DNA of 17,856 nucleotides, taken from the NCBI GenBank assembly GCA_024278255.1, contig JAJRTP010000190.1:1-17856 (forward strand). Reading direction: 5' to 3'. The notes beneath the pieces were generated by a model, which searched no databases, was not told the DNA's origin, and saw only the letters and a list, made by a program, of their open reading frames with translations. This stretch comes from Chloroflexota bacterium (GTDB lineage Bacteria > Chloroflexota > Anaerolineae > Promineifilales > Promineifilaceae). Shown here piece after piece: positions 1 to 7,821 of this stretch. Every line of letters starts with the position of its first letter. The first letter of the stretch is position 1. The position numbers were made by a program, and so were the translations under genes.

Positions 1-358
1 AATGATGGGTTCCCAGGCTTCAAGTTACGACGCCTCTCGTTTTGGTATGGAATTAAATCGGCCGTCGCCGCGGCAGGCCGATCTGATGATTGTTTCCGGC
101 CGCGTCTCCCGCAAAATGGCCCCCGTCATCCGCCGCCTCTACGACCAGATGCCGGAACCAAAATGGGTCATTGCTATGGGAGATTGCGCGTCCTGCGGCG
201 GCGTCTTTAACAATTATGCCATCGTGCAGGGTGTGGACGAGATTGTGCCCGTAGACGTTTACGTCGGCGGCTGCCCGCCCCGCCCGGAAGCCCTGCTGGA
301 TGGCATCCTGTCGCTGATGGAAAAAGTGCGTAACGAAAAACTGACTGATCACGCCTAG
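1..358 (+). CDS. nuoB: NADH-quinone oxidoreductase subunit B (5' truncated)
   Basis: This is the C-terminal about 118 residues of NuoB, the complex I subunit that carries terminal Fe-S cluster N2 next to the quinone site. The gene enters from the left edge; base 1 is the last base of a codon, and the ATG codons at 2 and 5 are internal methionines of the conserved region, not starts. Counting from the codon at 2, the conserved block ADLMIVSGRVSRKMAPV spans about residues 26-42. The two remaining N2 ligands are C62 in MGDCASCGG and C91 in GGCPPRPE; the adjacent Cys-Cys pair lies upstream of the window. C65 sits where E. coli and Thermus, as I recall them, have Ser. nuoC begins 10 bases after the stop. 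Family identity is certain. Confidence 0.97.
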   Translation, partial: MMGSQASSYDASRFGMELNRPSPRQADLMIVSGRVSRKMAPVIRRLYDQMPEPKWVIAMGDCASCGGVFNNYAIVQGVDEIVPVDVYVGGCPPRPEALLDGILSLMEKVRNEKLTDHA

Positions 359-368
359 AGGGTATGAC

Positions 369-890
369 ATGAACCAGGATCAATTGGTAGTAGATAAAAT
401 TAAAGCGGCTTATCCTGACGTCATTGAAGATGTGGTTGATTTTCGGGGAGAGCGCACGATTTACGTCCACACCGGTCAAATCCGGGAAGTGTGCCAGTTA
501 CTGCGGGATGACGCCGATTTGCAGTACAATTTCCTGTCCGACATATGCGCCGATGATTTGCTGCCGGACTTCCCTCGTTTTGCCGTCAACTACCATTTAT
601 ACTCGATCCCTCAAAACCACCGGCTGCGGCTGCGAGTGTGGGCAGAAGACCCGGAAGACGGCCCGGAAACGGTGGGTGATGTCTGGCCAGTGGCCACGTG
701 GCTGGAAATGGAAGTATGGGATTTGCTAGGGGTGCGCTTTAAGGGAAATGGCAGCTTGCGCCGCCTGTTCCTGCCGGAAGATTGGCAGGGTCATCCTTTA
801 CGTAAAGATTATCCGTTGGGATATGAAGAGGTACAGTTCTCCTTTAATTGGCAAGAGATTGATGCCAAGAAACCTTACGCGAAAGAATAA
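369..890 (+). CDS. nuoC: NADH-quinone oxidoreductase subunit C (30 kDa subunit)
   Basis: NuoC (173 aa) is a cofactor-free peripheral-arm subunit that packs against NuoD and NuoB near the quinone chamber. The family signature is near the C-terminus, around residues 133-150: RRLFLPEDWQGHPLRKDYPL, matching the usual pattern of a hydrophobic stretch, PEDWEGHPLRKDYPL. The preceding WPVATWLEMEVWDLLGVRF block is also typical. The length fits a free-standing NuoC rather than a NuoCD fusion. The start ATG at 369 has a purine-rich Shine-Dalgarno sequence, AGAGGG at 357-362, six bases upstream and overlapping the nuoB stop. The ATG at 364 is followed almost immediately by a stop in its own frame and is not used. 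Confidence 0.97.
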   Translation: MNQDQLVVDKIKAAYPDVIEDVVDFRGERTIYVHTGQIREVCQLLRDDADLQYNFLSDICADDLLPDFPRFAVNYHLYSIPQNHRLRLRVWAEDPEDGPETVGDVWPVATWLEMEVWDLLGVRFKGNGSLRRLFLPEDWQGHPLRKDYPLGYEEVQFSFNWQEIDAKKPYAKE

Positions 891-917
891 GACACTTCTT
901 AACCCAAGAGACAGCAT

Positions 918-2174
918 ATGACTTTATCTACTGATCCCGACGCCATTCAAGAACTCACTGTAGAAGAACTGCGGGCCAAATTTGGCACTGGCATGGAAAT
1001 TGCCGGCGACGAAGAATACATGCTTCTCAGCATGGGGCCGCAGCATCCCAGCACCCACGGTGTGCTGCGCCTGCTTCTGGAACTGGATGGCGAGACTGTC
1101 GTCAACCTGGCCCCGGATATTGGCTTTCTGCATACGGGCATCGAAAAAACGATGGAATCCAAGCGGTATACGCTGGGGCTTGTCCTCACTGACCGTATGG
1201 ATTACCTCTCCCCTATGTCTAACAACCTGGGCTATATTTTGGCCGTGGAGAAACTGTTAGGTGTCGAAGCCACACCCCGTGCCCAGGTGATCCGCGTTAT
1301 CCTCACCGAACTGGCTCGCGTCAGCAGTCATTTGGTTTGGCTGGGGACACACGCTCTGGATTTGGCGGCCATGTCCGTGTTCCTCTACTGCTTCCGCGAA
1401 CGGGAATACATTCTGGATATATTTGAGATGGTGGCCGGGCAGCGCATGATGGTTAGCTATTTCCGTCCCGGCGGCTTGTGGCGGGATTTACCGGAAGAAT
1501 TTGAACCGGCCGTGCGTAAATTTCTGGAGTTTATGCCTTCCCGCATTGCCGATTACGAAGCTTTAACCAAAAATAACCCCATCTGGCTGGATCGCACCAA
1601 AGGTGTTGGGGTGGTATCGGCCGAGCAAGCGGTAGCCTGGGGGATGACCGGCCCCAGCCTGCGCGGTTCCGGCGTGAATTGGGACATTCGCAAGGCGCAG
1701 CCTTATTCCGGTTATGAGCAGTATGACTTTGACGTGCCGCTGGAAACGGATGGCGACGTATACGCTCGCTATCGCTGCCGTATGGAAGAGATGCGACAGA
1801 GTTTACGCATTATCGAGCAGGGGCTAGACAATTTGCCAGACGGCCCGGTGAATATTGACGACCCTAAAATTGTGCCGCCGCCTCGCTCTGAGTTGGGTCA
1901 CAGTATGGAAGCAGTCATTCACCACTTTAAGTTATGGACTGAAGGGTTTGATGCGCCGGAGGGCTTTGTGTACCAAAGTGTGGAGTCGCCGCGGGGTGAG
2001 TTTGCCTGTTATTTGCGCGGCGACGGCGGCCCCAAACCGGCGCGGGTGCATTTCCGCACACCTTCTTACGTGAACTTGGCCTCGCTGCCCATCATGTCCA
2101 AAGGCGCGTTTGTGGCAGACGTGGTAGCAATTATTGGTTCGATTGACATTGTTTTAGGCGAAATTGATAGATGA
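918..2174 (+). CDS. nuoD: NADH-quinone oxidoreductase subunit D (49 kDa subunit)
   Basis: NuoD (418 aa) is related to the large subunit of NiFe hydrogenases but lacks the metal site. It lines the quinone-reduction chamber with NuoB and NuoH. The hallmark MGPQHPSTHGVLR lies at about residues 39-51, giving H43 as the expected quinone-contacting histidine, and Y96 in TDRMDYLSPM is the expected partner tyrosine (by analogy with Thermus Nqo4 H38 and Y87). The C-terminus IIGSIDIVLGEIDR is the standard family ending. The length is typical. The SD is weak (AAGAG near 906-910). The stop at 2172-2174 lies just before an inverted-repeat element that fills the spacer to nuoE. Confidence 0.98.
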   Translation: MTLSTDPDAIQELTVEELRAKFGTGMEIAGDEEYMLLSMGPQHPSTHGVLRLLLELDGETVVNLAPDIGFLHTGIEKTMESKRYTLGLVLTDRMDYLSPMSNNLGYILAVEKLLGVEATPRAQVIRVILTELARVSSHLVWLGTHALDLAAMSVFLYCFREREYILDIFEMVAGQRMMVSYFRPGGLWRDLPEEFEPAVRKFLEFMPSRIADYEALTKNNPIWLDRTKGVGVVSAEQAVAWGMTGPSLRGSGVNWDIRKAQPYSGYEQYDFDVPLETDGDVYARYRCRMEEMRQSLRIIEQGLDNLPDGPVNIDDPKIVPPPRSELGHSMEAVIHHFKLWTEGFDAPEGFVYQSVESPRGEFACYLRGDGGPKPARVHFRTPSYVNLASLPIMSKGAFVADVVAIIGSIDIVLGEIDR

Positions 2175-2178
2175 AAGA

Positions 2179-2227
2179 CGTATTGCGTATTGCGTAGATC
2201 GTTACGCAATACGTAATACGCAATACG
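2179..2227. repeat. Intergenic hairpin of 7-bp units (nuoD/nuoE)
   Basis: The left arm CGTATTGCGTATTGCGTA (2179-2196) faces a right arm at 2203-2227 that repeats TACGCAA/TACGTAA-type units. 2186-2196 pairs perfectly with 2203-2213, and 2179-2185 pairs with 2221-2227, with 2214-2220 left as an extra unit. The loop is GATCGT. The right arm ends two bases before the nuoE ATG, so no Shine-Dalgarno sequence is visible there. It has the same architecture as four other spacers in the window. It could be a mobile or slippage-generated repeat, an RNA processing or stability hairpin, or both. Confidence 0.85.
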
Positions 2228-2229
2228 AC

Positions 2230-2769
2230 ATGACATTTACGGAAAAGTACGCAGCAGAGATTGAAGGGATTATGGCTCGATTTCCTCACAAGAAATCGGC
2301 CGTATTACCCTTGATGCACCTGGCACAGCATTATTATGGTTATATGAGCCGGGAAGCAATGGAAGAAGTGGCCGCCATCCTTGATTTGGACCCAACGCAC
2401 ATTTTGTCCCTGGCCGGATTTTACACTTTATATTATGAAGAGCCGGTGGGGACGTATGTGTTGGAAATCTGCAATGATTTGGCTTGTGCCTTGCGCGGGG
2501 CGGATGAGTTTGTGGAGATGGCGTGCGACAAGTTGGGTGTGGGGGTAGACGGCACGACGGAAGATGGTTTGTTTACCATTAAGACGGTCATGTGCCTGGC
2601 GGCCTGTGACAGAGCGCCTATGCTGCAATGCAATCTGAAGTTTGAAGAGAACCTGGATGAAGAGAAGTTTGAGCAGTTGATTGCTCGTTTGCGGGATGAG
2701 GCGGCTAACGGCCGTACCCCACCCACCGTCGTCGAAAAAGTGGCCGCTTACGCCAAAAGCACATCGTAG
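2230..2769 (+). CDS. nuoE: NADH-quinone oxidoreductase subunit E (24 kDa, 2Fe-2S)
   Basis: NuoE (179 aa) has a thioredoxin-like ferredoxin fold and holds [2Fe-2S] cluster N1a beside NuoF. The ligands are C81 and C86 in EICNDLAC and C122 and C126 in VMCLAACD, the expected C-x4-C ... C-x3-C pattern. The N-terminal helical region YAAEIEGIMARFPHKKSAVLP is typical. I chose ATG 2230. An in-frame TTG at 2164 would add 22 residues, but those are simply the intergenic hairpin read as protein and have no counterpart in the family. No SD is visible before 2230. The gene is followed by nuoF after 9 bases. One ACGGCCGT palindrome (2708-2715) falls in the variable C-terminal tail. Confidence 0.96.
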   Translation: MTFTEKYAAEIEGIMARFPHKKSAVLPLMHLAQHYYGYMSREAMEEVAAILDLDPTHILSLAGFYTLYYEEPVGTYVLEICNDLACALRGADEFVEMACDKLGVGVDGTTEDGLFTIKTVMCLAACDRAPMLQCNLKFEENLDEEKFEQLIARLRDEAANGRTPPTVVEKVAAYAKSTS

Positions 2770-2778
2770 GAAAAATCA

Positions 2779-4026
2779 ATGGCTTACATTCTGTTGCGTC
2801 ATCGGGACATCGAGAATCTGCACAAATTGGACGTTTACCGCGAACACGGCGGTTATGAGGCTTTGCAAAAAGCCATAGACGAATACACGCCAGCCGAAGT
2901 GATAGATATTGTCAAAGCGTCCCAACTGCGTGGCCGGGGCGGCGCCGGTTTCCCTACCGGCCTCAAGTGGAGCTTCATCCCCAAAGGGCCAGGCGAAAAA
3001 TACATCACCATCAACTCCGACGAGTCGGAAATGGGTACCTTCAAAGACCGGGAACTGCTGGAATACAACCCGCACCAGGTCATTGAAGGGGCGTTGATTG
3101 CCGCTTATGCCGTCGGCGCGCCGCAGATTTACAACTACATGCGCGGCGAATTTATGGACATCGGCTACCATTTTGAAGAGGCCATTTTGGAATGTTATGC
3201 TGCCGGTTTGTTAGGAGAAAATATCTTGGGCAGCGACTTTAGCTGTGATATGTCTGCCTACTACGGTGCAGGCGCTTATATTTGCGGCGAAGAAACCGCG
3301 CTGCTTAACTCGCTCATGGGCGAGTTGGGGCAACCGTGGGCCAAACCGCCCTTTCCGGCCATTGAGGGTCTGTACTTTAAGCCCACCGTGGTGAACAACA
3401 CCGAAACCCTGGCTAACGTCCCGCCCATCATTACCAATGGGGCGGAATGGTATACCAGCATGGGCACAGAAAAGAGTAAAGGCCCCAAGATTGTCTGCCT
3501 GAGCGGCCATATCAATAAGCCGGGCAATTATGAAATTGTGATGGGGATGACCTTTCGTGAGCTGCTCTTTAGTGGGGAATATGGCGGCGGTATTCCCAAT
3601 GGCAAAGAATTTAAGGGCTTGCTGCCCAGCGGCGGTTCTGGCCCGGTGATAACGGCCGATGCTCTGGACGCGCCCATCTCCTATGAAGGTTTGGATGTGT
3701 ATGGTTCCGTCATGGGGTCAGCCTCGGTAGTAGTGATGGATGAGACGGTGGATATGGTCTGGGCGGCCATGAAAATGGAGCATTTCTTCAAGCATGAGTC
3801 TTGTGGCAAGTGTACGCCGTGCCGTGAGGGTACATATTGGATGGACCAACTGCTGCATCGTATCTATGAAGGTGAAGGTACACTGCAAGACCTGGACGTA
3901 TTGAAAAGTGTAGCGAACAGAATTGGCGGTCGGACATTGTGCGCCCTGGGTGATTTTGCTATCAATCCGGTGTTGGGCACGGTGCGCCATTTCTCCAATG
4001 AATATGAGGCGAAGATAAAAAAGTAA
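2779..4026 (+). CDS. nuoF: NADH-quinone oxidoreductase subunit F (51 kDa, FMN/NADH)
   Basis: NuoF (415 aa) binds NADH and FMN and passes electrons to 4Fe-4S cluster N3. The FMN/NADH glycine-rich segment RGRGGAGFPTGLKW is at residues 51-64. The signature GAGAYICGEETALLNS (about 163-178) matches the 51-kDa family pattern. N3 ligands are C342, C345 and C348 in ESCGKCTPCREG plus C388 in RTLCALGDFA. One oddity is DESEMGTFKDR (81-91), where other family members I know have Pro after the Glu (DExEPGTxKDR). The start ATG at 2779 has a modest AGGA at 2768-2771. The gene is followed by a hairpin spacer before nuoG. Confidence 0.98.
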   Translation: MAYILLRHRDIENLHKLDVYREHGGYEALQKAIDEYTPAEVIDIVKASQLRGRGGAGFPTGLKWSFIPKGPGEKYITINSDESEMGTFKDRELLEYNPHQVIEGALIAAYAVGAPQIYNYMRGEFMDIGYHFEEAILECYAAGLLGENILGSDFSCDMSAYYGAGAYICGEETALLNSLMGELGQPWAKPPFPAIEGLYFKPTVVNNTETLANVPPIITNGAEWYTSMGTEKSKGPKIVCLSGHINKPGNYEIVMGMTFRELLFSGEYGGGIPNGKEFKGLLPSGGSGPVITADALDAPISYEGLDVYGSVMGSASVVVMDETVDMVWAAMKMEHFFKHESCGKCTPCREGTYWMDQLLHRIYEGEGTLQDLDVLKSVANRIGGRTLCALGDFAINPVLGTVRHFSNEYEAKIKK

Positions 4027-4030
4027 TGGA

Positions 4031-4081
4031 GTAATTGGGTAACCAGGTAATTAAGTTACCCAATTACCTAATTACCAATTA
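4031..4081. repeat. Intergenic hairpin of 7-8 bp units (nuoF/nuoG), GTAATTGGGTAA class
   Basis: GTAATTGGGTAAC (4031-4043) is perfectly complementary to GTTACCCAATTAC (4055-4067), a 13-bp stem with an 11-nt loop. The right side continues with further AATTACC-type direct repeats to about 4081, and AGGTAATT in the loop can pair with AATTACCT as an alternative. The right flank runs up to the nuoG ATG at 4090 without a recognisable Shine-Dalgarno sequence. It shares its core word with the element at 16773-16818, between the phosphoesterase and molybdopterin genes. Confidence 0.87.
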
Positions 4082-4089
4082 CAAAAACC

Positions 4090-6633
4090 ATGAATGACGA
4101 TCTGGTTAAACTAACGATTGACGGAATTGAAGTGGATGTGCCCAAGGGGACATTGGTTGTGGATGCGGCCAAGAAAATCCACGTGGATATTCCGGTGTTT
4201 TGCTACCATCCCAAGCTGGAACCGGTGGGGATGTGCCGTATGTGCCTGGTGGAAATCGGTTTGCCTATGCGGGACAGGGGCACAGGGGAACTGCTGCTGG
4301 ATGATGACGGCTCGCCCAAGCTGAATTTTGGCCGGGGGCTGCAAACAGGCTGCACGGTGCGCGTCAGTGAAGGTATGGTGGTGCGCACGACGACGGAGCC
4401 GGTCAAAGAAGTACGAGAGGATGTGATTTCCTTCTTGCTATCCAGTCACCCTTTGGACTGCCCTATCTGCGACAAGGGGGGGGAGTGCCCGCTGCAAAAT
4501 CTGACGATGGAGTATGGGCCGGGTGTCAGCCAGATGGATTATTCCTTGAAGATGCACAATGAGAAACAAGTGCCTTTAGGGGATTTAATTTATCTGGATC
4601 GGGAGCGGTGTATTCAGTGCGCCCGCTGTATCCGCTTTCAGGAAGAGATTGTGGACGACCCGGTGATTCAGTTCCACAACCGGGGGCGCGCTCTGGAAAT
4701 TGTGACGATGTCGGAGCCGGGTTTTGACAGTTATTGGAGTGGCAATACAACGGATATTTGCCCGGTGGGGGCGTTAACTTCGTCTGATTTCCGTTTTGGG
4801 GCACGGCCGTGGGAATTAACCCCTGTTCCCTCCCTCTCACCTCATTCGCCGGCCGGCGCCAATATTGTCATGAGTACGCGCCGGGAAGCCAAATCCGGCG
4901 GCCGTTCTGTGATTAAGCGGATTGTGCCGCGCCAGAATGAATGGGTGAATGAAATCTGGATTTCGGATCGGGATCGCTTTGTGCATCATTTTGCCGATGC
5001 GCCGGATCGTTTGCAGAAGCCGTTGATTCGTAAGAATGGTGAACTGACGGAAGTAAGTTGGGATGAAGCACTGGATTTGGTGGCGGAAAAGTTGCAGGCG
5101 CACAGCACGGCCGTAGCCGGACTCAGCGGCGACAGGTTGAGCAACGAAGATTTGTACGCCTTCCAGCATCTTTTCCGGCGCGGTTTGGGCAGTAATAATC
5201 TTGATTTAGCCAACCGGCGGCTGGCCGGCGGCGACGTGACGGCCCAAGTAGGGTTGGCCAGCGGCAGCAATTTGCAGGATTTGGGCGCAGGCGACGCTAT
5301 TCTGGTGGTCGCCAGCGATTTACATGAAGAGGAACCGATCTGGTGGCTGCGGGTGAAGCAGGCTTCGGAGCGGGGGGCGACGTTGGTGGTGCTGAATTTG
5401 CGGCCCACGCGCCTGGACAAATATGCGGATTACGTTTTCCGGTACGCGCCGGGCGAGGCGATTGTTACAGTACGGCAGTTGGTCAATGCGGCCAAGGTGG
5501 AGACGGATACGGCCGTAGACCAATTAACGGCCGCTGCTGACACCCTGATCAAAGCCAACAACCTCGTCGCCTTCTACGGTTACGAAGGGTTGACCTACAC
5601 CGAAACGGACACGTTGGCTAAACTGTTAGCCAACCTGCTCCTCCTCAAAAACGAAGACAAAGCCCACGCCGGACAGATCAACAGCGGCCTCATCCCCGTT
5701 TGGCCGCATAACAATTCACAAGGCGCCTGGGATATGGGGATTCATCCCGCCTTGGCTGCCGGATACCAGCCGGTAGAAGCGTCAGGCATGGACGCGGCGA
5801 CTATTTACGAGGCAGTGCATAATGGCGGCCTTAAGGCGTTGTACGTGATGGGTGCGGACCCGGTGGGTGACGGCCGTATGCCCAATCGCGGCCAATTAGA
5901 CTTCCTGGTTGTCCAGGAACTGTTCCTGACAGAGACCGCGAAACTGGCCGACGTGGTCTTGCCGGCGCAAAGCTGGGCGGAACGGGAAGGTACGTTCACC
6001 AGCGGCGAGCGGCGTGTCCAGCGTTACTACCAGGCCATCTCCCCGCTGGGCGAATGCCGCCCTGACTGGCAAATTGCAGCTCAAATCGGGGAGCGGCTGG
6101 ACATGGGTAAACCGGCTTTTGCCGCCAGCTTACTGTTCCGGGATTTAGCCAAAGTTGTGCCGCAGTACAAAGGCATGGATTATCGCTCGTTGGCCAAGGT
6201 GGCAGAACAATGGCCGCTGGTTGGCGGTGATGATGTGTATTACGGCGGCACGTCGTACAAGAATGAGGCGGGTTTGGGGCAGCAGTGGGCGGCAGCAGCG
6301 GAAACGGATGAGGTAGGCTTGTTTGAGGTGGCGGATGGGGATACGGCCGTGACCACCAACCTGCCCTTGGTGCGCATCGCCGCTCTTTACACCCCCGGCA
6401 CGCTCATTAATCACACCCCGATGCTGGCAGACCGTTTGGCTGCACCCACTTTGCACTTATACGCTGACGACGCGCAAATTATTGGTTTGCAGGATGGGGG
6501 TGAGACGGTTATTCAGGTAAACGGCCGTTCCCTTTCCGTCCAGGTATGTGTCAACGGTCATGCGCCCGCCGGTCTCGCCTTACTTAGCGGCGTTCCCTGG
6601 TTTCCAGGGATGGCCGAATTTGAGATATTGTGA
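4090..6633 (+). CDS. nuoG: NADH-quinone oxidoreductase subunit G (75 kDa, multi Fe-S)
   Basis: NuoG (847 aa) is the largest peripheral subunit and relays electrons from NuoF. The N-terminal ferredoxin domain carries C38, C49, C52 and C88 ([2Fe-2S] N1b). The C52-C88 spacing is long, as in Thermus Nqo3 rather than E. coli. Next come H120, C124, C127 and C133 (His-ligated N5), then C174, C177, C180 and C224 (N4). A long molybdopterin-oxidoreductase-like domain follows. The optional N7 site is degenerate: S250, S253, A257 and probably S292 replace the four cysteines. Six ACGGCCGT palindromes lie in the gene, all after about residue 238. An eight-G tract (4476-4483) lies within the N5 motif but in frame. 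The ATG at 4090 has no clear SD. Confidence 0.97.
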   Translation: MNDDLVKLTIDGIEVDVPKGTLVVDAAKKIHVDIPVFCYHPKLEPVGMCRMCLVEIGLPMRDRGTGELLLDDDGSPKLNFGRGLQTGCTVRVSEGMVVRTTTEPVKEVREDVISFLLSSHPLDCPICDKGGECPLQNLTMEYGPGVSQMDYSLKMHNEKQVPLGDLIYLDRERCIQCARCIRFQEEIVDDPVIQFHNRGRALEIVTMSEPGFDSYWSGNTTDICPVGALTSSDFRFGARPWELTPVPSLSPHSPAGANIVMSTRREAKSGGRSVIKRIVPRQNEWVNEIWISDRDRFVHHFADAPDRLQKPLIRKNGELTEVSWDEALDLVAEKLQAHSTAVAGLSGDRLSNEDLYAFQHLFRRGLGSNNLDLANRRLAGGDVTAQVGLASGSNLQDLGAGDAILVVASDLHEEEPIWWLRVKQASERGATLVVLNLRPTRLDKYADYVFRYAPGEAIVTVRQLVNAAKVETDTAVDQLTAAADTLIKANNLVAFYGYEGLTYTETDTLAKLLANLLLLKNEDKAHAGQINSGLIPVWPHNNSQGAWDMGIHPALAAGYQPVEASGMDAATIYEAVHNGGLKALYVMGADPVGDGRMPNRGQLDFLVVQELFLTETAKLADVVLPAQSWAEREGTFTSGERRVQRYYQAISPLGECRPDWQIAAQIGERLDMGKPAFAASLLFRDLAKVVPQYKGMDYRSLAKVAEQWPLVGGDDVYYGGTSYKNEAGLGQQWAAAAETDEVGLFEVADGDTAVTTNLPLVRIAALYTPGTLINHTPMLADRLAAPTLHLYADDAQIIGLQDGGETVIQVNGRSLSVQVCVNGHAPAGLALLSGVPWFPGMAEFEIL

Positions 6634-6635
6634 CC

Positions 6636-6688
6636 TGACACGTGATGCGCGATACGTGAAAATCACGTGTCACGCATCACGCATCACG
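6636..6688. repeat. Intergenic hairpin of 7-bp units (nuoG/nuoH)
   Basis: Two competing pairings exist. TGACACGTGAT (6636-6646) pairs perfectly with 6662-6672. Alternatively CGTGATGCGCGATACGTG (6641-6658) pairs with CACGCATCACGCATCACG (6671-6688) with two mismatches. The right arm is a direct repeat of GCATCAC. The element fills the spacer between the nuoG stop (6631-6633) and the nuoH Shine-Dalgarno sequence. The mutually exclusive stems could be regulatory or merely reflect the repeated units. Confidence 0.82.
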
Positions 6689-6702
6689 AACGAGGATTCA
6701 CT

Positions 6703-7812
6703 ATGACAACAAGCCAAATTGCTTTATGGGGTCTGGTTGTAGGCTTCATCATTACCTTGATAATGGTAACTGGATTTGCCTATACAACCCTCTTCGAGCG
6801 CAAACTGCTGGCGCGCTTGCAAGTCCGGTTTGGCCCCAACCGCGTTGGGTACATACCCATCCCTTCCCGTAAAGGCAAAGAGCGCAAACTGTTAGGCGGC
6901 TTTATGCAGCCGGCCGCTGATGCCGTCAAGCTGTTCATGAAGGAAGATATGACCCCGGCCAAAGTAGACAGGGTTGTTTACTTTATCGCCCCGATGATGG
7001 CTGTTTTCACGGCAATTGCTATTTTGGCCGTCATCCCCTGGGCTGGTAAGCTGCCCGGATTGCCAGCCCAGTATGAATACTTTGCCATTGCCCCTGGTAT
7101 CAATGTGGGTGTTTTATATGTGTTGGCTATCACTTCTCTGGGGGTATACGGCATCGTTTTGGCTGGATGGGCCTCCAACAACAAATATGCCGTGTTAGGT
7201 GGCATTCGGGCTACTGCCCAGATGATCAGTTATGAACTGGCGATGGGGTTAACTATTTTGGTGCCCATCATGTTGGCTGATTCGATGGATATGGGCCAGA
7301 TTGTGGCGGGGCAGAAGGGCATGTGGTACATCTTCCTCCAACCCATTGCCGCCATCGTTTTCTGGATTGTCATTATGGCCGAGCTGCAGCGCGCTCCCTT
7401 TGATATGTCAGAGGCGGAGCAGGAACTTTCGGCCGGTTTTTCCGTTGAATACGGTTCCATGCGCTTTGGCATGTTTTTCATGGCCGAATATATGAAGATG
7501 ATTATTTTCAGCGCTATCTTTGCCGTTTTCTTTTTGGGCGGTTACCGGGGACCTTTTGTGGACCAGTTTCCTGTATTGGGCTTGGTTTACACCACACTTA
7601 AAATTATTTTTGGTTTATTTCTGATGATCTGGATTCGGGCTTCGCTGCCTCGTTTGCGTTACGATCAGTTGATGGCGTTTGGTTGGAAAAGATTGCTGCC
7701 CATCTCGGTTATTAATTTTATTGTGGTTGGTGTGGCTATTGTATTGGTAGAAGAAGGTGTTTTTGACTCGCTGATTCGTTCTATTCAGCAAGCAATTCCT
7801 TTTTTAGGATAG
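6703..7812 (+). CDS. nuoH: NADH-quinone oxidoreductase subunit H (membrane, quinone site)
   Basis: NuoH (369 aa; multiple hydrophobic segments, about eight membrane helices expected) anchors the peripheral arm and forms the membrane side of the quinone tunnel. Conserved cytoplasmic motifs are visible: FERKLLARLQVRFGPNRVG (31-49), MQPAADAVKLFMKED (68-82) and AELQRAPFDMSEAEQELSAG (226-245) followed by VEYGSMRFGMFFMAEY. The short stretch PIPSRKGKERKLLG (52-65) looks like a small insertion in the first cytoplasmic loop. ATG 6703 is preceded by GAGG at 6692-6695. An in-frame GTG at 6667 would translate the preceding hairpin and is rejected. The nuoI start lies 9 bases past the stop. Confidence 0.97.
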   Translation: MTTSQIALWGLVVGFIITLIMVTGFAYTTLFERKLLARLQVRFGPNRVGYIPIPSRKGKERKLLGGFMQPAADAVKLFMKEDMTPAKVDRVVYFIAPMMAVFTAIAILAVIPWAGKLPGLPAQYEYFAIAPGINVGVLYVLAITSLGVYGIVLAGWASNNKYAVLGGIRATAQMISYELAMGLTILVPIMLADSMDMGQIVAGQKGMWYIFLQPIAAIVFWIVIMAELQRAPFDMSEAEQELSAGFSVEYGSMRFGMFFMAEYMKMIIFSAIFAVFFLGGYRGPFVDQFPVLGLVYTTLKIIFGLFLMIWIRASLPRLRYDQLMAFGWKRLLPISVINFIVVGVAIVLVEEGVFDSLIRSIQQAIPFLG

Positions 7813-7821
7813 GATTCTGAT

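Noticed and set aside
2179..2227. CRISPR-like or tandem-repeat array
   Set aside because: Units are 7-8 bp, adjacent and inverted with no spacers. There is no cas gene. This is a hairpin repeat, not an array.
2164..2229. In-frame TTG start adding 22 residues to NuoE
   Set aside because: The extra residues are the intergenic inverted repeat read as protein and overlap the nuoD end. NuoE homologues begin near the ATG at 2230.
5107..6528. ACGGCCGT as a protein repeat (recurrent T-A-V)
   Set aside because: Elsewhere the same DNA word encodes N-G-R, D-G-R or x-R-P, so the conservation is of DNA, not peptide.
6667..6702. In-frame GTG start adding 12 residues to NuoH
   Set aside because: It translates hairpin repeat sequence. 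ATG 6703 has a well-placed GAGG and gives the normal NuoH N-terminus.
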